From assembly GCA_024233005.1 (NCBI GenBank), contig JACKQE010000002.1, positions 372,001 to 436,000 of the forward strand: a stretch of DNA of 64,000 nt, written 5' to 3'. The stretch is from Akkermansiaceae bacterium (GTDB lineage Bacteria; Verrucomicrobiota; Verrucomicrobiia; Verrucomicrobiales; DEV007). Both the position numbers and the translations under genes were made by a program. Shown here one piece after another: positions 36,901 to 44,954 of the stretch. Below the pieces are notes generated by a model. It was not told the origin of the DNA and searched no databases. It saw nothing but the letters and a program-made list of their open reading frames with translations. Position 1 is the stretch's first letter, and every line of letters begins with the position of its first letter.

Positions 36901-37256
36901 ATCCACATTTCCAGCGTGAAGGGGCCGTTGACCGACAATCCCTTCTGATTGGGAGAGGCCGCGGCGTGCCGTTTGTCCTCGACCGGGAATCCGGGGAAGG
37001 ATTCGAAGGCACCACCGTTTTTGCCCGTGGGGTTCAGGCGACCTTCTCCTTCCAGCCGAAGATCATGGCCTTTGCCGGAGTGGTCACGCAATGCTTCTTC
37101 CGGAGTGGCTCCATCGAATTTCCAATAGCCGAGGACTTTGGCTCCGGTGGCATCGGCTCCGGAGTAGCCGGTCTCCCAGCTTTCCATCACCGGGGCGGCA
37201 AAAAGCGGGACCCCGCCGAACAGGAGAATGAACCAAAGGACAATACGGGGCGTCAT
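33993..37256 (-). CDS. Secreted LamG-containing multidomain glycoside-hydrolase-like protein
   Basis: The protein is 1087 residues from the Met at 37254-37256, with a signal peptide (MTPRIVLWFILLFGGVPLFAAP). Residues about 40-260 are a LamG/concanavalin domain (LGYWKFDGATPEEALRDHSGKGHDL, FTLEMWIAPKPEF, FFIDGRTAGQQ, GLIDEVRICQG). A beta-sandwich linker follows. Then comes a barrel-like region (MPVIMWGVGIGGVEEEVDRLRDLGFTHCLGMGADY, WTYTYPDPPKIGLCADQLFAMAAAGG). Near the C-terminus is a trimerisation/GATase-like segment (CDVIFEESLLKTALTGRRFLVMPECDVLTDAIVKTITAWQQQGGKIIADE) resembling the GH42 middle domain. Overall it looks like a periplasmic or extracellular glycan-active enzyme of no named family. 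The next gene on its strand is an SGNH hydrolase 34 bases upstream. Confidence 0.75.
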   Translation of the reverse strand: MTPRIVLWFILLFGGVPLFAAPVMESWETGYSGADATGAKVLGYWKFDGATPEEALRDHSGKGHDLRLEGEGRLNPTGKNGGAFESFPGFPVEDKRHAAASPNQKGLSVNGPFTLEMWIAPKPEFEARLRCFLLDKKYVDHTDYQWQLGDEDKTGQRRMWVTIGFGAESRTFYSDAARFEPGKWRHLAFTYDGAGEGRFFIDGRTAGQQHHAGVASPVPGTKPLSIGDRLGSNYGGFPGLIDEVRICQGVLAFEPVALTITSHRTVWRRMEKARPIQVCCTNLRRVALVGGTLHLEWTGGGNRETVTLPELAAGQTHVVEFPVNTSLRPDDYGFRARLDLSGTNSSSTTRETRFSIVPRLPERMPVIMWGVGIGGVEEEVDRLRDLGFTHCLGMGADYAAIWKSGQETLPESPERVAENRRILDVALHHGLGLVANLSPGGWLENDPANLRTGRDGKPYPRQDICASIPALVPFFRNVGASVSKAYGDHPACAMGLVNSEVRDSSTPSFNPIDEENYRAFSGGAIPTEVTYRGGVEWQKLKDFPINRVIPDADPILKYYRWFWTVGDGWNGLHSALHEGLKTHTGAEFRTFFDPAVRQPSIASAGGRVDILSHWTYTYPDPPKIGLCADQLFAMAAAGGNHQEVMKMTQLIWYRSQTAPIGANGATPKTPVAWEDHDPTASYITIAPMHLREALWTKLARPLRGIMYHGWQSLVETDSPGAYRYTNPHTQHELKRLLHDVVEPLGPALLHIPDSPSEVAFFESFTSQMFARRGGYGSNLGWSADLWLALQHAHVQCDVIFEESLLKTALTGRRFLVMPECDVLTDAIVKTITAWQQQGGKIIADENLCPGLRADLVLTSFKRTKQAATDKATVLALAEQLGPKLESLKVNRIMDVDNPEIIVRTRHSGDADYVFAINDRRESGTYVGQHGLVMENGLPSRGNLILPKRTGFHAYDLVAGVAIPPTQDGRIPLSLGPCDGRLIMILPRPIGGIGITGPETAKAGETISLSITVTDSSSAPLRAVIPARLEVRDANGRLAERSGFYGIRDGRLTVPLDLAPNEDPGIWEITVQELASRRSASVSLRVTR

Positions 37257-37290
37257 GTCGGCAATCGGGGAAAAGGCTGGCCGGAGGGAT

Positions 37291-38154
37291 TCATTGTGCG
37301 GCGGCAGGAAGGGCCGCCGGGGTGGTTTTCTTCTCTTCCTGCAGCCGGGGAACAAGCCACTTCACCGTTTCATCAGCGATCACGTTGTATCCGGCGAGAT
37401 TCGGGTGACGGTCCCCGTACCATCCCGGCAGGTGTCCGAGAATGCCATCCAGTTCATTGTCCATCACTTCCACGCTGGGGCCGAAGACATACGGTTTGAC
37501 CAGGGTGTGAAACTGCTCCGGGACTTTCTCCAGGGCGAAGCGCCGGTAGTTCAGCATGTTCGGTCCTTTCTCCAATTCAGCGGCGTACCGTGGATATATG
37601 TCAAAGATTTCCAGCTTTTCGTCCCGTGCCACCTGCCGCACCAGATCGTTGATCTCGCGGCTGACTTCCTCGCTGGCAAAAGGAATCACGGTCATCGGAA
37701 CCAACCGGGCCTGGGGATGGTCCTGGCGCAACCGGGCCAGCAGTTCATGGAAGTCTTTCACAAAATTGATCCCGAAATCCTCCCGTTTGGCCCGGTCGTT
37801 GATTCCGTAGCGGATCAGGATCCAGTCAATCCCCGGCAGTTTCGCGGCGTCCCGGTCGTAGCGGCCGGAGTCGATGAGGCGGCGGATGAACTCGCCACTC
37901 AGGCTCGAATTGATGACATGACAGGGGGGCAGTCCTCCTTGGGCGGCCAGCAGCTGCTCCATCACCGTTTCCAGATGGGGCCCGGCCGGTTTGAGACGCC
38001 GGGGGACGCTGCCTTCCGTGGTGCTGTCACCGAGAAGCAGGATCTGGACTTTGCCCTCATGCTCGGCGCGGGCGGCCTCCGGCGGCGCGACCAGGCTGGT
38101 GACAAGGAGGAGGGCACAGGCGAACAAAGGGAATCGGGTGCTGCGGGGGTTCAT
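37291..38154 (-). CDS. Secreted SGNH/GDSL hydrolase
   Basis: The 287-residue protein has a signal peptide (STRFPLFACALLLVTSLVAPPEAARA) and the four SGNH blocks: the nucleophile in LLLGDSTTEGS, Gly in a following NSSLSGE, Asn in IRYGINDRAKR, and the Asp/His pair in WYGDRHPNLAGYNVIAD. Family members are periplasmic esterases that deacetylate or deacylate carbohydrates. Its position 34 bases upstream of the LamG glycoside-hydrolase-like gene on the same strand suggests a joint role in removing acyl groups from a glycan. Length is normal. The actual ester is unknown. Confidence 0.88.
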   Translation of the reverse strand: MNPRSTRFPLFACALLLVTSLVAPPEAARAEHEGKVQILLLGDSTTEGSVPRRLKPAGPHLETVMEQLLAAQGGLPPCHVINSSLSGEFIRRLIDSGRYDRDAAKLPGIDWILIRYGINDRAKREDFGINFVKDFHELLARLRQDHPQARLVPMTVIPFASEEVSREINDLVRQVARDEKLEIFDIYPRYAAELEKGPNMLNYRRFALEKVPEQFHTLVKPYVFGPSVEVMDNELDGILGHLPGWYGDRHPNLAGYNVIADETVKWLVPRLQEEKKTTPAALPAAAQ

Positions 38155-38486
38155 CGGCGGAGTGGTTCAGGTGGACTGTTGCAATCATGAACGGTTTTCC
38201 AATCCCGCGATATGGCCTGCTCGCGCCACTTTGGGTCCTCTGAAGGTGGGCGGAGACCGGAGCAATGCGGTCACAAGGGCGGATCGCATGCCCAAAAGGA
38301 CTGGGATAGGAAAGACCGCACAAACCGACGGCGAAACTCTCAAACTCCTTGTAGAAGGTGCCGGAATAAGATAAGCCTGAATGCTCGTCCCGTTTCTGGT
38401 AACAATGGCAACCGACACGTCAGGAGCGGTTTGCCGGATCGGAAGCGAGGTTTCCATTCCAGTTCGTGGGTCCGCCGGATGGCTCT

Positions 38487-38502
38487 TGGCATGGCAACTG
38501 CT
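38487..38502 (+). promoter_or_regulatory. Candidate sigma-54 promoter of the ABC importer
   Basis: The text TGGCATGGCAACTGCT has GG and GC exactly ten bases apart, as in the sigma-54 consensus TGGCACG-N4-TTGCW. Differences are one base in the -24 element and one in the -12 element. Transcription would begin near 38513, about 70 bases before the substrate-binding protein gene. Sigma-54 control fits nitrogen acquisition. Confidence 0.5.
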
Positions 38503-38549
38503 TAGAATCAAGTGACGGCAACCTTTAAGTAGTATGGCCGCCCTCCAAA

Positions 38550-38556
38550 GGTAATA
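38550..38556 (+). promoter_or_regulatory. GGTAATA box before the importer
   Basis: GGTAATA followed by C occurs here, 30 bases before the importer start. The same heptamer occurs twice just before the NikR-like gene (49870-49876 and 49891-49897). It may be an operator for that regulator, though one heptamer alone is weak evidence. Confidence 0.3.
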
Positions 38557-38585
38557 CCAAACTCAAACTCAACCTTCCTAGTGAA

Positions 38586-39596
38586 ATGATGAACCAGATC
38601 CTGTCCGTTAACCGCTGTCTGCGCCGTCTGGCTTTGCTTGCGTTTGCCACTGTCGCCGTCCAAGCGGCTTCTGCCGAACCTCTCAAAATCGCCTACAATG
38701 ACTGGCCCGGCTGGGTGCCGTGGGAAATTGCCATCAAAAAGGGGTGGTTCAAGGAAGCCGGTGTGGAAGTGGACTTCCAGTGGATCGATTATGTCAAATC
38801 GATGGAGACTTATTCGGCCGGAGGTCTCGATGGTTGTCACATGACCAACGGCGACGCCTTGGTGACCGGCGCCACCGGAAAGCCATCGATTGCCATCATC
38901 ATCAATGACTATTCCAACGGCAATGACATGTTTGTCGCGGCTCCGGGAATCGCCTCGGTGAAAGACATGAAGGGTAAGAAAGTCGGTGTCGAGCAGGGCT
39001 TTGTCAGTCACCTGCTCGTTCTTAAGGCGCTGGAAGCCAACGGAATGACCGAAGACGATGTCGAGATTGTCAACACGCCGAACGGGGAAACGCCCCAGGT
39101 GCTGAAGTCCGGTGCGGTCAGTGCCATTGCCGCCTGGCAACCCAGTTCCGGCCAGGCTCTAAAGCTGGTCGATGGATCCAAAACCATCTTCACTTCAGCG
39201 GATGCGCCAGGGATCATTTACGACATCCTTTATGTCACTCCGGAGAGTCTTGAGAAACGCCGGGAGGATTGGAAAAAGGTCGTCAAAGTATGGTACCGCG
39301 TGGTCGATTACATGAAGAACGAGGACCACCTCGATGAAGTCCTCGAAATCATGGCCGGCCGGGTCAATCTGACTGCCGACGAATATGAGCCTCTTCTCAA
39401 GGGCACCCATATTCTCACCATTGATGAGGCCTTGGAGCGCTGGAAAGAAGGCGAAGGTCTTGGTTCGGTCTTTGGGTCTTCCAAAATCGTGGACGATTTC
39501 AACTTGAAATACGAAGTCTACAAGAAACCCGAAGTGATCGGGAAGTATTTTGACCCTTCTCTCACCAAAGAAGTTCGGGCGGAAATGAAGAAATAA
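38586..39596 (+). CDS. NitT/TauT-type ABC transporter substrate-binding protein
   Basis: The 336-residue protein has a signal peptide (residues 1-30, ending VQAASA) and a type 2 periplasmic-binding fold of the nitrate/taurine/sulfonate group (LKIAYNDWPGWVPWEIAIKKGWFKEAGVEVDFQWIDYVKSMETYSAGGLDG, then VGVEQGFVSHLLVLKALEANGM). This group includes the importers found beside urea/guanidine carboxylase genes in many bacteria. It would capture a small nitrogenous solute in the periplasm and hand it to the permease encoded next. Ligand identity cannot be read, but the cluster suggests guanidine or a derivative. It is the first gene of the cluster and follows the sigma-54-like promoter. Confidence 0.88.
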   Translation: MMNQILSVNRCLRRLALLAFATVAVQAASAEPLKIAYNDWPGWVPWEIAIKKGWFKEAGVEVDFQWIDYVKSMETYSAGGLDGCHMTNGDALVTGATGKPSIAIIINDYSNGNDMFVAAPGIASVKDMKGKKVGVEQGFVSHLLVLKALEANGMTEDDVEIVNTPNGETPQVLKSGAVSAIAAWQPSSGQALKLVDGSKTIFTSADAPGIIYDILYVTPESLEKRREDWKKVVKVWYRVVDYMKNEDHLDEVLEIMAGRVNLTADEYEPLLKGTHILTIDEALERWKEGEGLGSVFGSSKIVDDFNLKYEVYKKPEVIGKYFDPSLTKEVRAEMKK

Positions 39597-39698
39597 GTAA
39601 GGAGAGGAAGCGGGCGCGTGGGCCGGCCGGAGTGGTCGTGATTGGAATATTACGATTGCGGCCCTGATGGTCGAGGGACGAAACGCAGGGCTGGAATC

Positions 39699-41141
39699 AT
39701 GGCGTGGTTTTCAACACAGATGAATGAGACATCCTGCGGCACTCCCTGGCTTGCCGTGCGCCGGGATTTGGGTCCCCGGCGCAGTTCCTTCCTGACCTTC
39801 CTCTCTTTCTTCGGCCCGGTGGCCGTGTGGTGTCTTGTCAGTTATTGTCCCTTCATCTGGCATCCTGACATCAAGCTTCAGTTCGCCGCCAACCGGGAGG
39901 ATGTGAACACCACCTTTTCGGCCGGGGACCGCGTCAGCCGCGACTATTTTCCGGAGTTTCAGGCGGCGGTTCGAAATCAGAACGAGGCAGTCCGAAAACG
40001 TGGTGAAGCGGGAGAGAGTTTCACGTCCCGGGAGAACAAAAAGATTCTCCGCCAAGTCGTGCCGATCGCGCTCGCCAACGGTTGGATTTCCGGGGATCAG
40101 GAAAAGGACGATGCGGTCATTTACGATCTCTGGCGCGCCCTTGGCACCGGCGAAAAGGTCTCGGACCGTCCGGTATTAACGGCGGAGAATCTTGCCATTG
40201 CCCGGGAGAACTGGGACGCGATGAAGTCGGTTTCCTCCGTCTATGACCCCGCCAACTATCCATCCAAGCCTTTCTTGCAGATGATTCCCCAGGGGGTGGG
40301 GTCGAATCCGGATTTTCTCCCCGCCCCGCATGAAGTGCTCATCATGGGCTGGAAGGAGTTTCAGCGTCAGACGGATCCCAATCAACCCTCCATGACCGAG
40401 CGGTTGTTTCATTCCGTCCGGATTGTGTTTCTCGGTTTTTTTATTGCCTGTCTCATCGCCCTGCCGTTGGGAGTGCTCTGCGGAACCTACGAGCTTTTTT
40501 CGAAACTCTTCGAGCCATTCACGGACTTTTTTCGTTACATGCCGGCTCCCGCCTTCAGCACCCTTCTGGTCGCCCTCTTTGCCGCGAACGATGCCCCGAA
40601 GGTTTCACTGGTGGTGCTCGGCACCCTGTTCCAAATGGTGCTCGTGATCAGCAAAACCACCCGTCTGTTGGACGTTTCGTTGCTGGAAGCGGCGCAGACG
40701 CTGGGGGCGAACCAGAGGCAGTTGGTGACCCGGGTGGTCATTCCCGGGACCATGCCCAATTTGTACAACGATCTCCGCATTCTGCTCGGCTGGGCCTGGA
40801 CTTGGCTCGTCATCGCGGAGTTGATCGGAGTAAAGAGCGGTCTGACCGAACTCATCGAAACGCAAGGGCGATGGAGGAATTTCGACCGGGTCTTTCCTGT
40901 CATCATTCTGATCGGATTGCTGGGCTTCTTCACCGACCAGGTCTTGTCGTGGCTCCACCGGTACCTTTTTCCCTACGCTGAGGGAAATCAGAACCGCAAG
41001 CCAGGGCTGGTGGGGCGGATCATTCGTTTCTTGGGCTCCCTGGCGGATGACCGTTTGCCGCCCGAAGCAGGGATCCGTTCCACCGGTCCCTTGCCCAGAG
41101 CCCACAGCACTGTATCCGCGACAGAAAAGCCAATCCCATGA
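39699..41141 (+). CDS. ABC transporter permease with a large N-terminal insertion
   Basis: The protein is 480 residues from the ATG at 39699; a longer frame from a TTG at 39642 is less likely. The C-terminal 230 residues are a standard NitT/TauT permease domain, including the EAA loop (LLEAAQTLGANQRQLVTRVVIPGTMPNLYNDLRILLGWAWTWLVIAELIG). A first membrane span at about residues 31-55 (FLTFLSFFGPVAVWCLVSYC) is followed by roughly 160 hydrophilic residues before the next span. SsuC/TauC proteins are normally about 260-290 residues, so this extra, probably periplasmic segment is unusual. The ATPase gene overlaps its end by four bases. Confidence 0.88.
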   Translation: MAWFSTQMNETSCGTPWLAVRRDLGPRRSSFLTFLSFFGPVAVWCLVSYCPFIWHPDIKLQFAANREDVNTTFSAGDRVSRDYFPEFQAAVRNQNEAVRKRGEAGESFTSRENKKILRQVVPIALANGWISGDQEKDDAVIYDLWRALGTGEKVSDRPVLTAENLAIARENWDAMKSVSSVYDPANYPSKPFLQMIPQGVGSNPDFLPAPHEVLIMGWKEFQRQTDPNQPSMTERLFHSVRIVFLGFFIACLIALPLGVLCGTYELFSKLFEPFTDFFRYMPAPAFSTLLVALFAANDAPKVSLVVLGTLFQMVLVISKTTRLLDVSLLEAAQTLGANQRQLVTRVVIPGTMPNLYNDLRILLGWAWTWLVIAELIGVKSGLTELIETQGRWRNFDRVFPVIILIGLLGFFTDQVLSWLHRYLFPYAEGNQNRKPGLVGRIIRFLGSLADDRLPPEAGIRSTGPLPRAHSTVSATEKPIP

Positions 41142-42046
41142 CATCCTCCCATCCAACGGTTTCCCTGCCAGATTATCGGGAGCAGGAACCCGCCGTCGCG
41201 GAGCGTTTCCGCAAACTCAAGGAGCGGCCGGTGGTGCTGCGAGTCCGTGGTCTGGGGAAATCGTTCGCCTCTCCGGAAGGAAGAGTGACTGCTCTGGAGG
41301 GATTGAATTTCGACGTCCACCGCCGGGAGTTTCTCTGCGTGATCGGCCAGTCCGGCTGTGGAAAATCCACCTTGATCCGCATTCTTTCCGGCCTGGAGCA
41401 ACCAACCTCGGGAGAACTGCTCCTTGATGGCAAGGCGGTGCATGGGCCAGGTCCCGACCGGGGCATGGTCTTTCAATCCTACACTTTGTTTCCTTGGCTA
41501 TCGGTGAAGGAAAATGTCATGTTCGGCCCGAAGATGGCCGGGCGGACCGGTCCCTCGGTGGAGAGCGAGGCCCGGCAATGGATTGAAATGGTGGGGCTCT
41601 CCGACTTCGAAAATGCCTATCCATTCCAACTGTCCGGAGGCATGAAACAACGGGTCGCCATCGCCCGGGCGCTGGCCAATCAGCCCCGGATTCTACTGAT
41701 GGACGAGCCGTTCGGTGCCCTTGACGCCCAAACCCGGGCCCAGATGCAGGATTACCTCCTCCAGATCTGGAAAAACATCGATGTCACGATCCTGTTTATC
41801 ACGCACGATCTTGACGAGGCGGTCTATCTGGCGGACCGCATTCTCGTCCTCAAAGCAAAGCCCGGTCGCATCGACGAGATCATCGAAGTCCCCGTGCCGC
41901 GACCGCGAAGTCTCGATCAGAGCATTCTTCCGGCTTATCTCGCGACGAAAAAACGCATCAGCGAAATGATCCATCCCCGGGAGCAGCACCACAAAGAGAT
42001 GCTCCACATCCCACGGTTGACCGTCGCGGGTGACGAGATCGAGTGA
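41138..42046 (+). CDS. ABC transporter ATP-binding protein (NitT/TauT type)
   Basis: The 302-residue ATPase carries Walker A (GQSGCGKST, about residues 72-80), the Q-loop (MVFQSYTLFPWLSVKENV), the ABC signature (LSGGMKQRVAIARALANQ), Walker B (ILLMDEPFGALD) and the H-loop (LFITHDLDEAVYLADRI). This matches the nitrate/sulfonate importers. It energises the permease encoded just upstream, with which it overlaps by four bases (ATGA). An N-terminal extension of about 35 residues precedes the nucleotide-binding fold. The C-terminus is extended beyond the usual end by a charged tail. Confidence 0.93.
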   Translation: MTSSHPTVSLPDYREQEPAVAERFRKLKERPVVLRVRGLGKSFASPEGRVTALEGLNFDVHRREFLCVIGQSGCGKSTLIRILSGLEQPTSGELLLDGKAVHGPGPDRGMVFQSYTLFPWLSVKENVMFGPKMAGRTGPSVESEARQWIEMVGLSDFENAYPFQLSGGMKQRVAIARALANQPRILLMDEPFGALDAQTRAQMQDYLLQIWKNIDVTILFITHDLDEAVYLADRILVLKAKPGRIDEIIEVPVPRPRSLDQSILPAYLATKKRISEMIHPREQHHKEMLHIPRLTVAGDEIE

Positions 42047-42056
42047 TCCCTGACCC

Positions 42057-42854
42057 ATGCAAAACGGTCCTCATTTGCCCCTTCATTTGGAGAGGCTCTC
42101 GTGGAAGCAGATTCAGGATCTGCAGGCGGGTGGCATGCGGATGCTGCTCCTGCCCACCGGCGCGACCGAGCAGCATGGCCCCCACCTCCCGGTCAACACT
42201 GACTCGGTCATCGCGGGGGCGCTTGCGGCGGCCGCTTCAGCGGCAACAGGGATACCGGTGCTGCCGGTCATGACCTACACCGTCTCCGCCGGCCATACTG
42301 GAAAGTGGCCCGGCACATTCTCGCTGAGGCATGAGACTTTTCTTCATGCGGTCAATGATGTGGCCGACTGGATGGCGGCGACGGGCTGGAATCGGCTGCT
42401 GATCGTCAATTCCCATTTCGGGAATGACGCGGTCCTGCGGGTTGCCGTGGACCAGGTCCGACTGCGTCACCTTGGACGGCTTCAGGTTGGAATGGTGAAC
42501 ACGTTTCTCCTGTCCGCTCCGGTTCGGGAAGCTTTTTTCACCGATGCGGATGATCTGCATGCCAACCGGGCGGAGACCGATCTCATGCTCCACCTCGCTC
42601 CCGAAACCGTGGACATGAGCGTGGTCGAAGACGATCCCGACCGAACGGCCGGAACCGTTTTTTCCCATCCCGTTTCCCAGACCAGTCTCAACGGAGTGAC
42701 CGGGCGTCCCAGTGAGGGATGCGCCCTCCGCGGTGCCGCCCTGTTCCGCGACATGGTAGAAGCTCTGACCGCCCTCGCGCTGGCAGGTCTGGAGGAACTG
42801 CCTCCTCTCGATCCATCATTCTGGGCCGAAGTCTCGCGGCTGCCTCGGATCTGA
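42057..42854 (+). CDS. Creatininase-family amidohydrolase
   Basis: The 265-residue protein is a creatininase (creatinine amidohydrolase) homologue. The metal-binding set is visible: LLPTGATEQHGPHLPVNTDS (Glu, His, Asp), the His in VNSHFGND (NGHGGN in most members) and the acid in HANRAETDLMLHL. GKWPGTFSLRHET replaces the usual HPGTxSL. Members cleave cyclic or linear amides: creatinine to creatine, a mycofactocin precursor, or formamidopyrimidine intermediates. In this cluster a guanidino-ring or amide substrate is plausible but unproven. It follows the importer ATPase by ten bases and precedes the glutamine-synthetase-like gene by 37. Confidence 0.87.
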   Translation: MQNGPHLPLHLERLSWKQIQDLQAGGMRMLLLPTGATEQHGPHLPVNTDSVIAGALAAAASAATGIPVLPVMTYTVSAGHTGKWPGTFSLRHETFLHAVNDVADWMAATGWNRLLIVNSHFGNDAVLRVAVDQVRLRHLGRLQVGMVNTFLLSAPVREAFFTDADDLHANRAETDLMLHLAPETVDMSVVEDDPDRTAGTVFSHPVSQTSLNGVTGRPSEGCALRGAALFRDMVEALTALALAGLEELPPLDPSFWAEVSRLPRI

Positions 42855-42891
42855 ATTTTCCCCTCCTTCACCACGAACCATAGATTCCATC

Positions 42892-44325
42892 ATGAGCGCC
42901 GTCACCGACAATCCAAAACCCGCCTTTGCCGTCCCGGAAGGGTTTACTGTGGATCCACAGCTGTTGGCCACAACCGCTGCCAAGCTCGATGCCGCTGGAG
43001 TGCGGTACCTGCTTTCGACCTATGTGGACATCCACGGATCCCCCAAGGCCAAGGTCAATCCAGTGGATGCTCTGGCCAAGATGGCCGGCGGGTCCGAGTT
43101 GTTCACGGTCGGCGCCATGGAAGGCATGGGGCTGGTCGGTCCCCAGGAGGATGAATGTGCCGCAGTGCCCGATCTGGACACGATGCTTGTCTGCCCATGG
43201 GACAAACGCTACGCCTACTTTTTTGGGGACCTCTATTACCATGGGGCCCCGTATGTCAATGACAGCCGGCAGATCCTGAAGCGTCAGATGGACCGGGCGA
43301 GGTCTTTGGGATTCACTTTCAATCTGGGGGTTGAGCCCGAGTTTTATGTCTTCCGGACCGATCCCGACACCGGCAAACGCACCGGCATGGCGCCGCACCG
43401 TTACCGGGGCATCTGTCCGGCTTACGACGTTTATCAGGCCATGGGTGCGATGGATTTCCTGGAGCCTTTCTCGCAACATCTTCAGGAACTGGGATGGGGA
43501 CTGTATTCCTTTGACCAGGAGGGTGGACACAGCCAGTTCGAGTTCGACTGCGACTACGCGGATGCCCTGACGATGTCCGACCGGCTCGTTTTCATGCGTC
43601 TCATGGCCAAGAAGGTCGCCGAGTCGGTCGGTTGCACGGCCACCTTTCTGCCCAAGCCATTCGCGGACGATTTCCGTTCAGGATGCCATTTCAACATGTC
43701 CATGAAGCACAACGTGAGTGGCGCCAATTCCTTCGCTCCGGAACCGGACGGGAATCCCTTCATCAAGAAATACGGTATTCCGATGTCCAAGCTGGCCTAC
43801 CACTTCACAGCGGGTGTTCTGAAACATGCCCATGCTCTCACTGCCATCACCTCGCCCACCTACAACAGCTATCAGGGCTTCATTGCCCAGGGGGAAATGC
43901 TCGACGTCAGTTGGGCCCCGGTGCTCGTCGCCTACGGGCGCAACAACCGGTCCGCCATGCTTCGCATGCCCCTGAGCCGCCACTGCCTGGAAAACCGCGC
44001 CCCTGATATGAGTGTGAATCCCTATCTGGCGGCGGCGTTCCATCTTGCCGCGGGTCTCGAAGGCATCGAGCAGGAACTGGACCCCGGCCAGCCGTTCAAC
44101 GACAATCTCTACCAGCGCACCAAGAGAGACCTTCGCAAATCGGGCGTGGATTTCCTTCCGGCCACTCTTTACCACGCCATTGATGCCTTCGATGAGGACG
44201 ATCTGGCCACTGAGGTGTTCGGGGAAATGAAACACATCTTCATCAAACAAAAGACCATGGAGTGGGAGCGGGATTTCTACACCATCCACGAGGACCAACA
44301 CGATCGCATGCTGACTTTCCTCTGA
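42892..44325 (+). CDS. Type III glutamine-synthetase-like (GlnT-type) glutamate-amine ligase
   Basis: The 477-residue protein belongs to the glutamine synthetase superfamily. The catalytic barrel begins with GVEPEFYVF (metal Glu), then EGGHSQFEFDCDYADAL, the GCHFNMSMK motif (GSGMHVH in GlnA), the TYNSYQGF block and NRSAMLRMPLSRHCLENRAPDMSVNPYLAAAFHLAAGL. It is closest in pattern to type III GlnT-type ligases, which join glutamate with ammonia or an amine using ATP. In this cluster it may assimilate released ammonia or gamma-glutamylate an amine substrate. The altered adenylylation region argues against a housekeeping GlnA. It is eight bases before the CMD-like gene. Confidence 0.87.
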   Translation: MSAVTDNPKPAFAVPEGFTVDPQLLATTAAKLDAAGVRYLLSTYVDIHGSPKAKVNPVDALAKMAGGSELFTVGAMEGMGLVGPQEDECAAVPDLDTMLVCPWDKRYAYFFGDLYYHGAPYVNDSRQILKRQMDRARSLGFTFNLGVEPEFYVFRTDPDTGKRTGMAPHRYRGICPAYDVYQAMGAMDFLEPFSQHLQELGWGLYSFDQEGGHSQFEFDCDYADALTMSDRLVFMRLMAKKVAESVGCTATFLPKPFADDFRSGCHFNMSMKHNVSGANSFAPEPDGNPFIKKYGIPMSKLAYHFTAGVLKHAHALTAITSPTYNSYQGFIAQGEMLDVSWAPVLVAYGRNNRSAMLRMPLSRHCLENRAPDMSVNPYLAAAFHLAAGLEGIEQELDPGQPFNDNLYQRTKRDLRKSGVDFLPATLYHAIDAFDEDDLATEVFGEMKHIFIKQKTMEWERDFYTIHEDQHDRMLTFL

Positions 44326-44332
44326 CACCGCC

Positions 44333-44896
44333 ATGAGCAGGGAGGAACCATTTACGTTGCACGATCCGGATACCGCCCCTGAGGAAGCGGTGCCATTGCT
44401 GGCCAGTGTCGCCGAAGACTTCGGTATGATTCCGAACCTGGAAAAAGTTCTGGCGGCCGCCCCGCCGGTTCTCGAGGGATATGTCCGGCTTTGGGAGCTG
44501 TTCGAGAAAACCACCCTTTCGCCGATCGAGCGGCAGGTCGTCTACCAGACGGCCAACTACGAGAACAACTGTGCCTACTGCGTTCCCTGGCACACATTGC
44601 TGGCCCGCAAAGCTGGGATGTCCCCGCAAGCCATCGCGGCTTTGCGGGAAGGGACCGTCATCTCTGATGAAAAGCTTGAAGCCTTACGCTGCTTCACCCG
44701 GGAGTTGATCCAACACCGGGGGCATCCGCCAGAGACGTCCTGGCAGTCTTTCACCGCCGCCGGATATGGCCCGGTGCAGGGACTGGAGGTGATCCTCGGG
44801 CTGGCGACTAAGGTCATCAGCAACTACGCCAACGGGATCGCCCACACTCCCCTCGATACGGAGGTCCGTGGACTTGTCTGGACAAAACCCGGGTGA
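44333..44896 (+). CDS. Carboxymuconolactone-decarboxylase/AhpD-like protein
   Basis: The 187-residue protein is an all-helical CMD-family member with the redox or proton-relay motif ENNCAYCVPWHTLL (ExxCxxCxxxH). AhpD-type members reduce partners through this cysteine pair; CMD-type members decarboxylate lactones. The presence of both cysteines favours an AhpD-like redox role, possibly supporting the nearby oxygenase. Homologues sit next to type III glutamine-synthetase-like genes in other nitrogen-compound clusters, as far as I recall. It is eight bases after the ligase gene and is followed by a 289-base gap containing a second sigma-54-like promoter. Confidence 0.85.
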   Translation: MSREEPFTLHDPDTAPEEAVPLLASVAEDFGMIPNLEKVLAAAPPVLEGYVRLWELFEKTTLSPIERQVVYQTANYENNCAYCVPWHTLLARKAGMSPQAIAALREGTVISDEKLEALRCFTRELIQHRGHPPETSWQSFTAAGYGPVQGLEVILGLATKVISNYANGIAHTPLDTEVRGLVWTKPG

Positions 44897-44938
44897 CTGC
44901 GCGGGATTCCCGCTTTCCACTCCATCGTTTCGTCCAGG

Positions 44939-44954
44939 TGGCACGAAAAACGCT
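44939..44954 (+). promoter_or_regulatory. Sigma-54-like promoter before the Rieske gene
   Basis: TGGCACGAAAAACGCT has a perfect -24 element (TGGCACG) and the correct ten-base GG-GC spacing, but the -12 element reads ACGC instead of TTGC. It lies in the 289-base gap 44897-45185. A 9-base word CTTTGATCA follows at 44959-44967 and recurs at 49877-49885. Confidence 0.35.

Larger units (their letters stand above)
38155..38585. other. 431-base divergent control region ahead of the nitrogen cluster
   Basis: This gap separates the SGNH gene from the ABC importer. It contains a sigma-54-like promoter (38487-38502) and a GGTAATA box (38550-38556). It also has a long-range 7-base inverted repeat, TGCGGTC (38266-38272) with GACCGCA (38314-38320), that could be an activator site or hairpin. 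No credible open frame and no known guanidine riboswitch were seen. Confidence 0.6.

Noticed and set aside
34872..37499. Plus-strand open frame of 875 codons
   Set aside because: Antisense to the LamG multidomain gene, which has a signal peptide and recognisable domains.
38155..38585. Guanidine riboswitch upstream of the cluster
   Set aside because: The conserved text of the ykkC (guanidine-I) class is absent. ACGG tetraloop-like spots at 38515-38518 and near 38327 have only 2-3 base-pair stems and are 190 bases apart, unlike the paired hairpins of guanidine-II.
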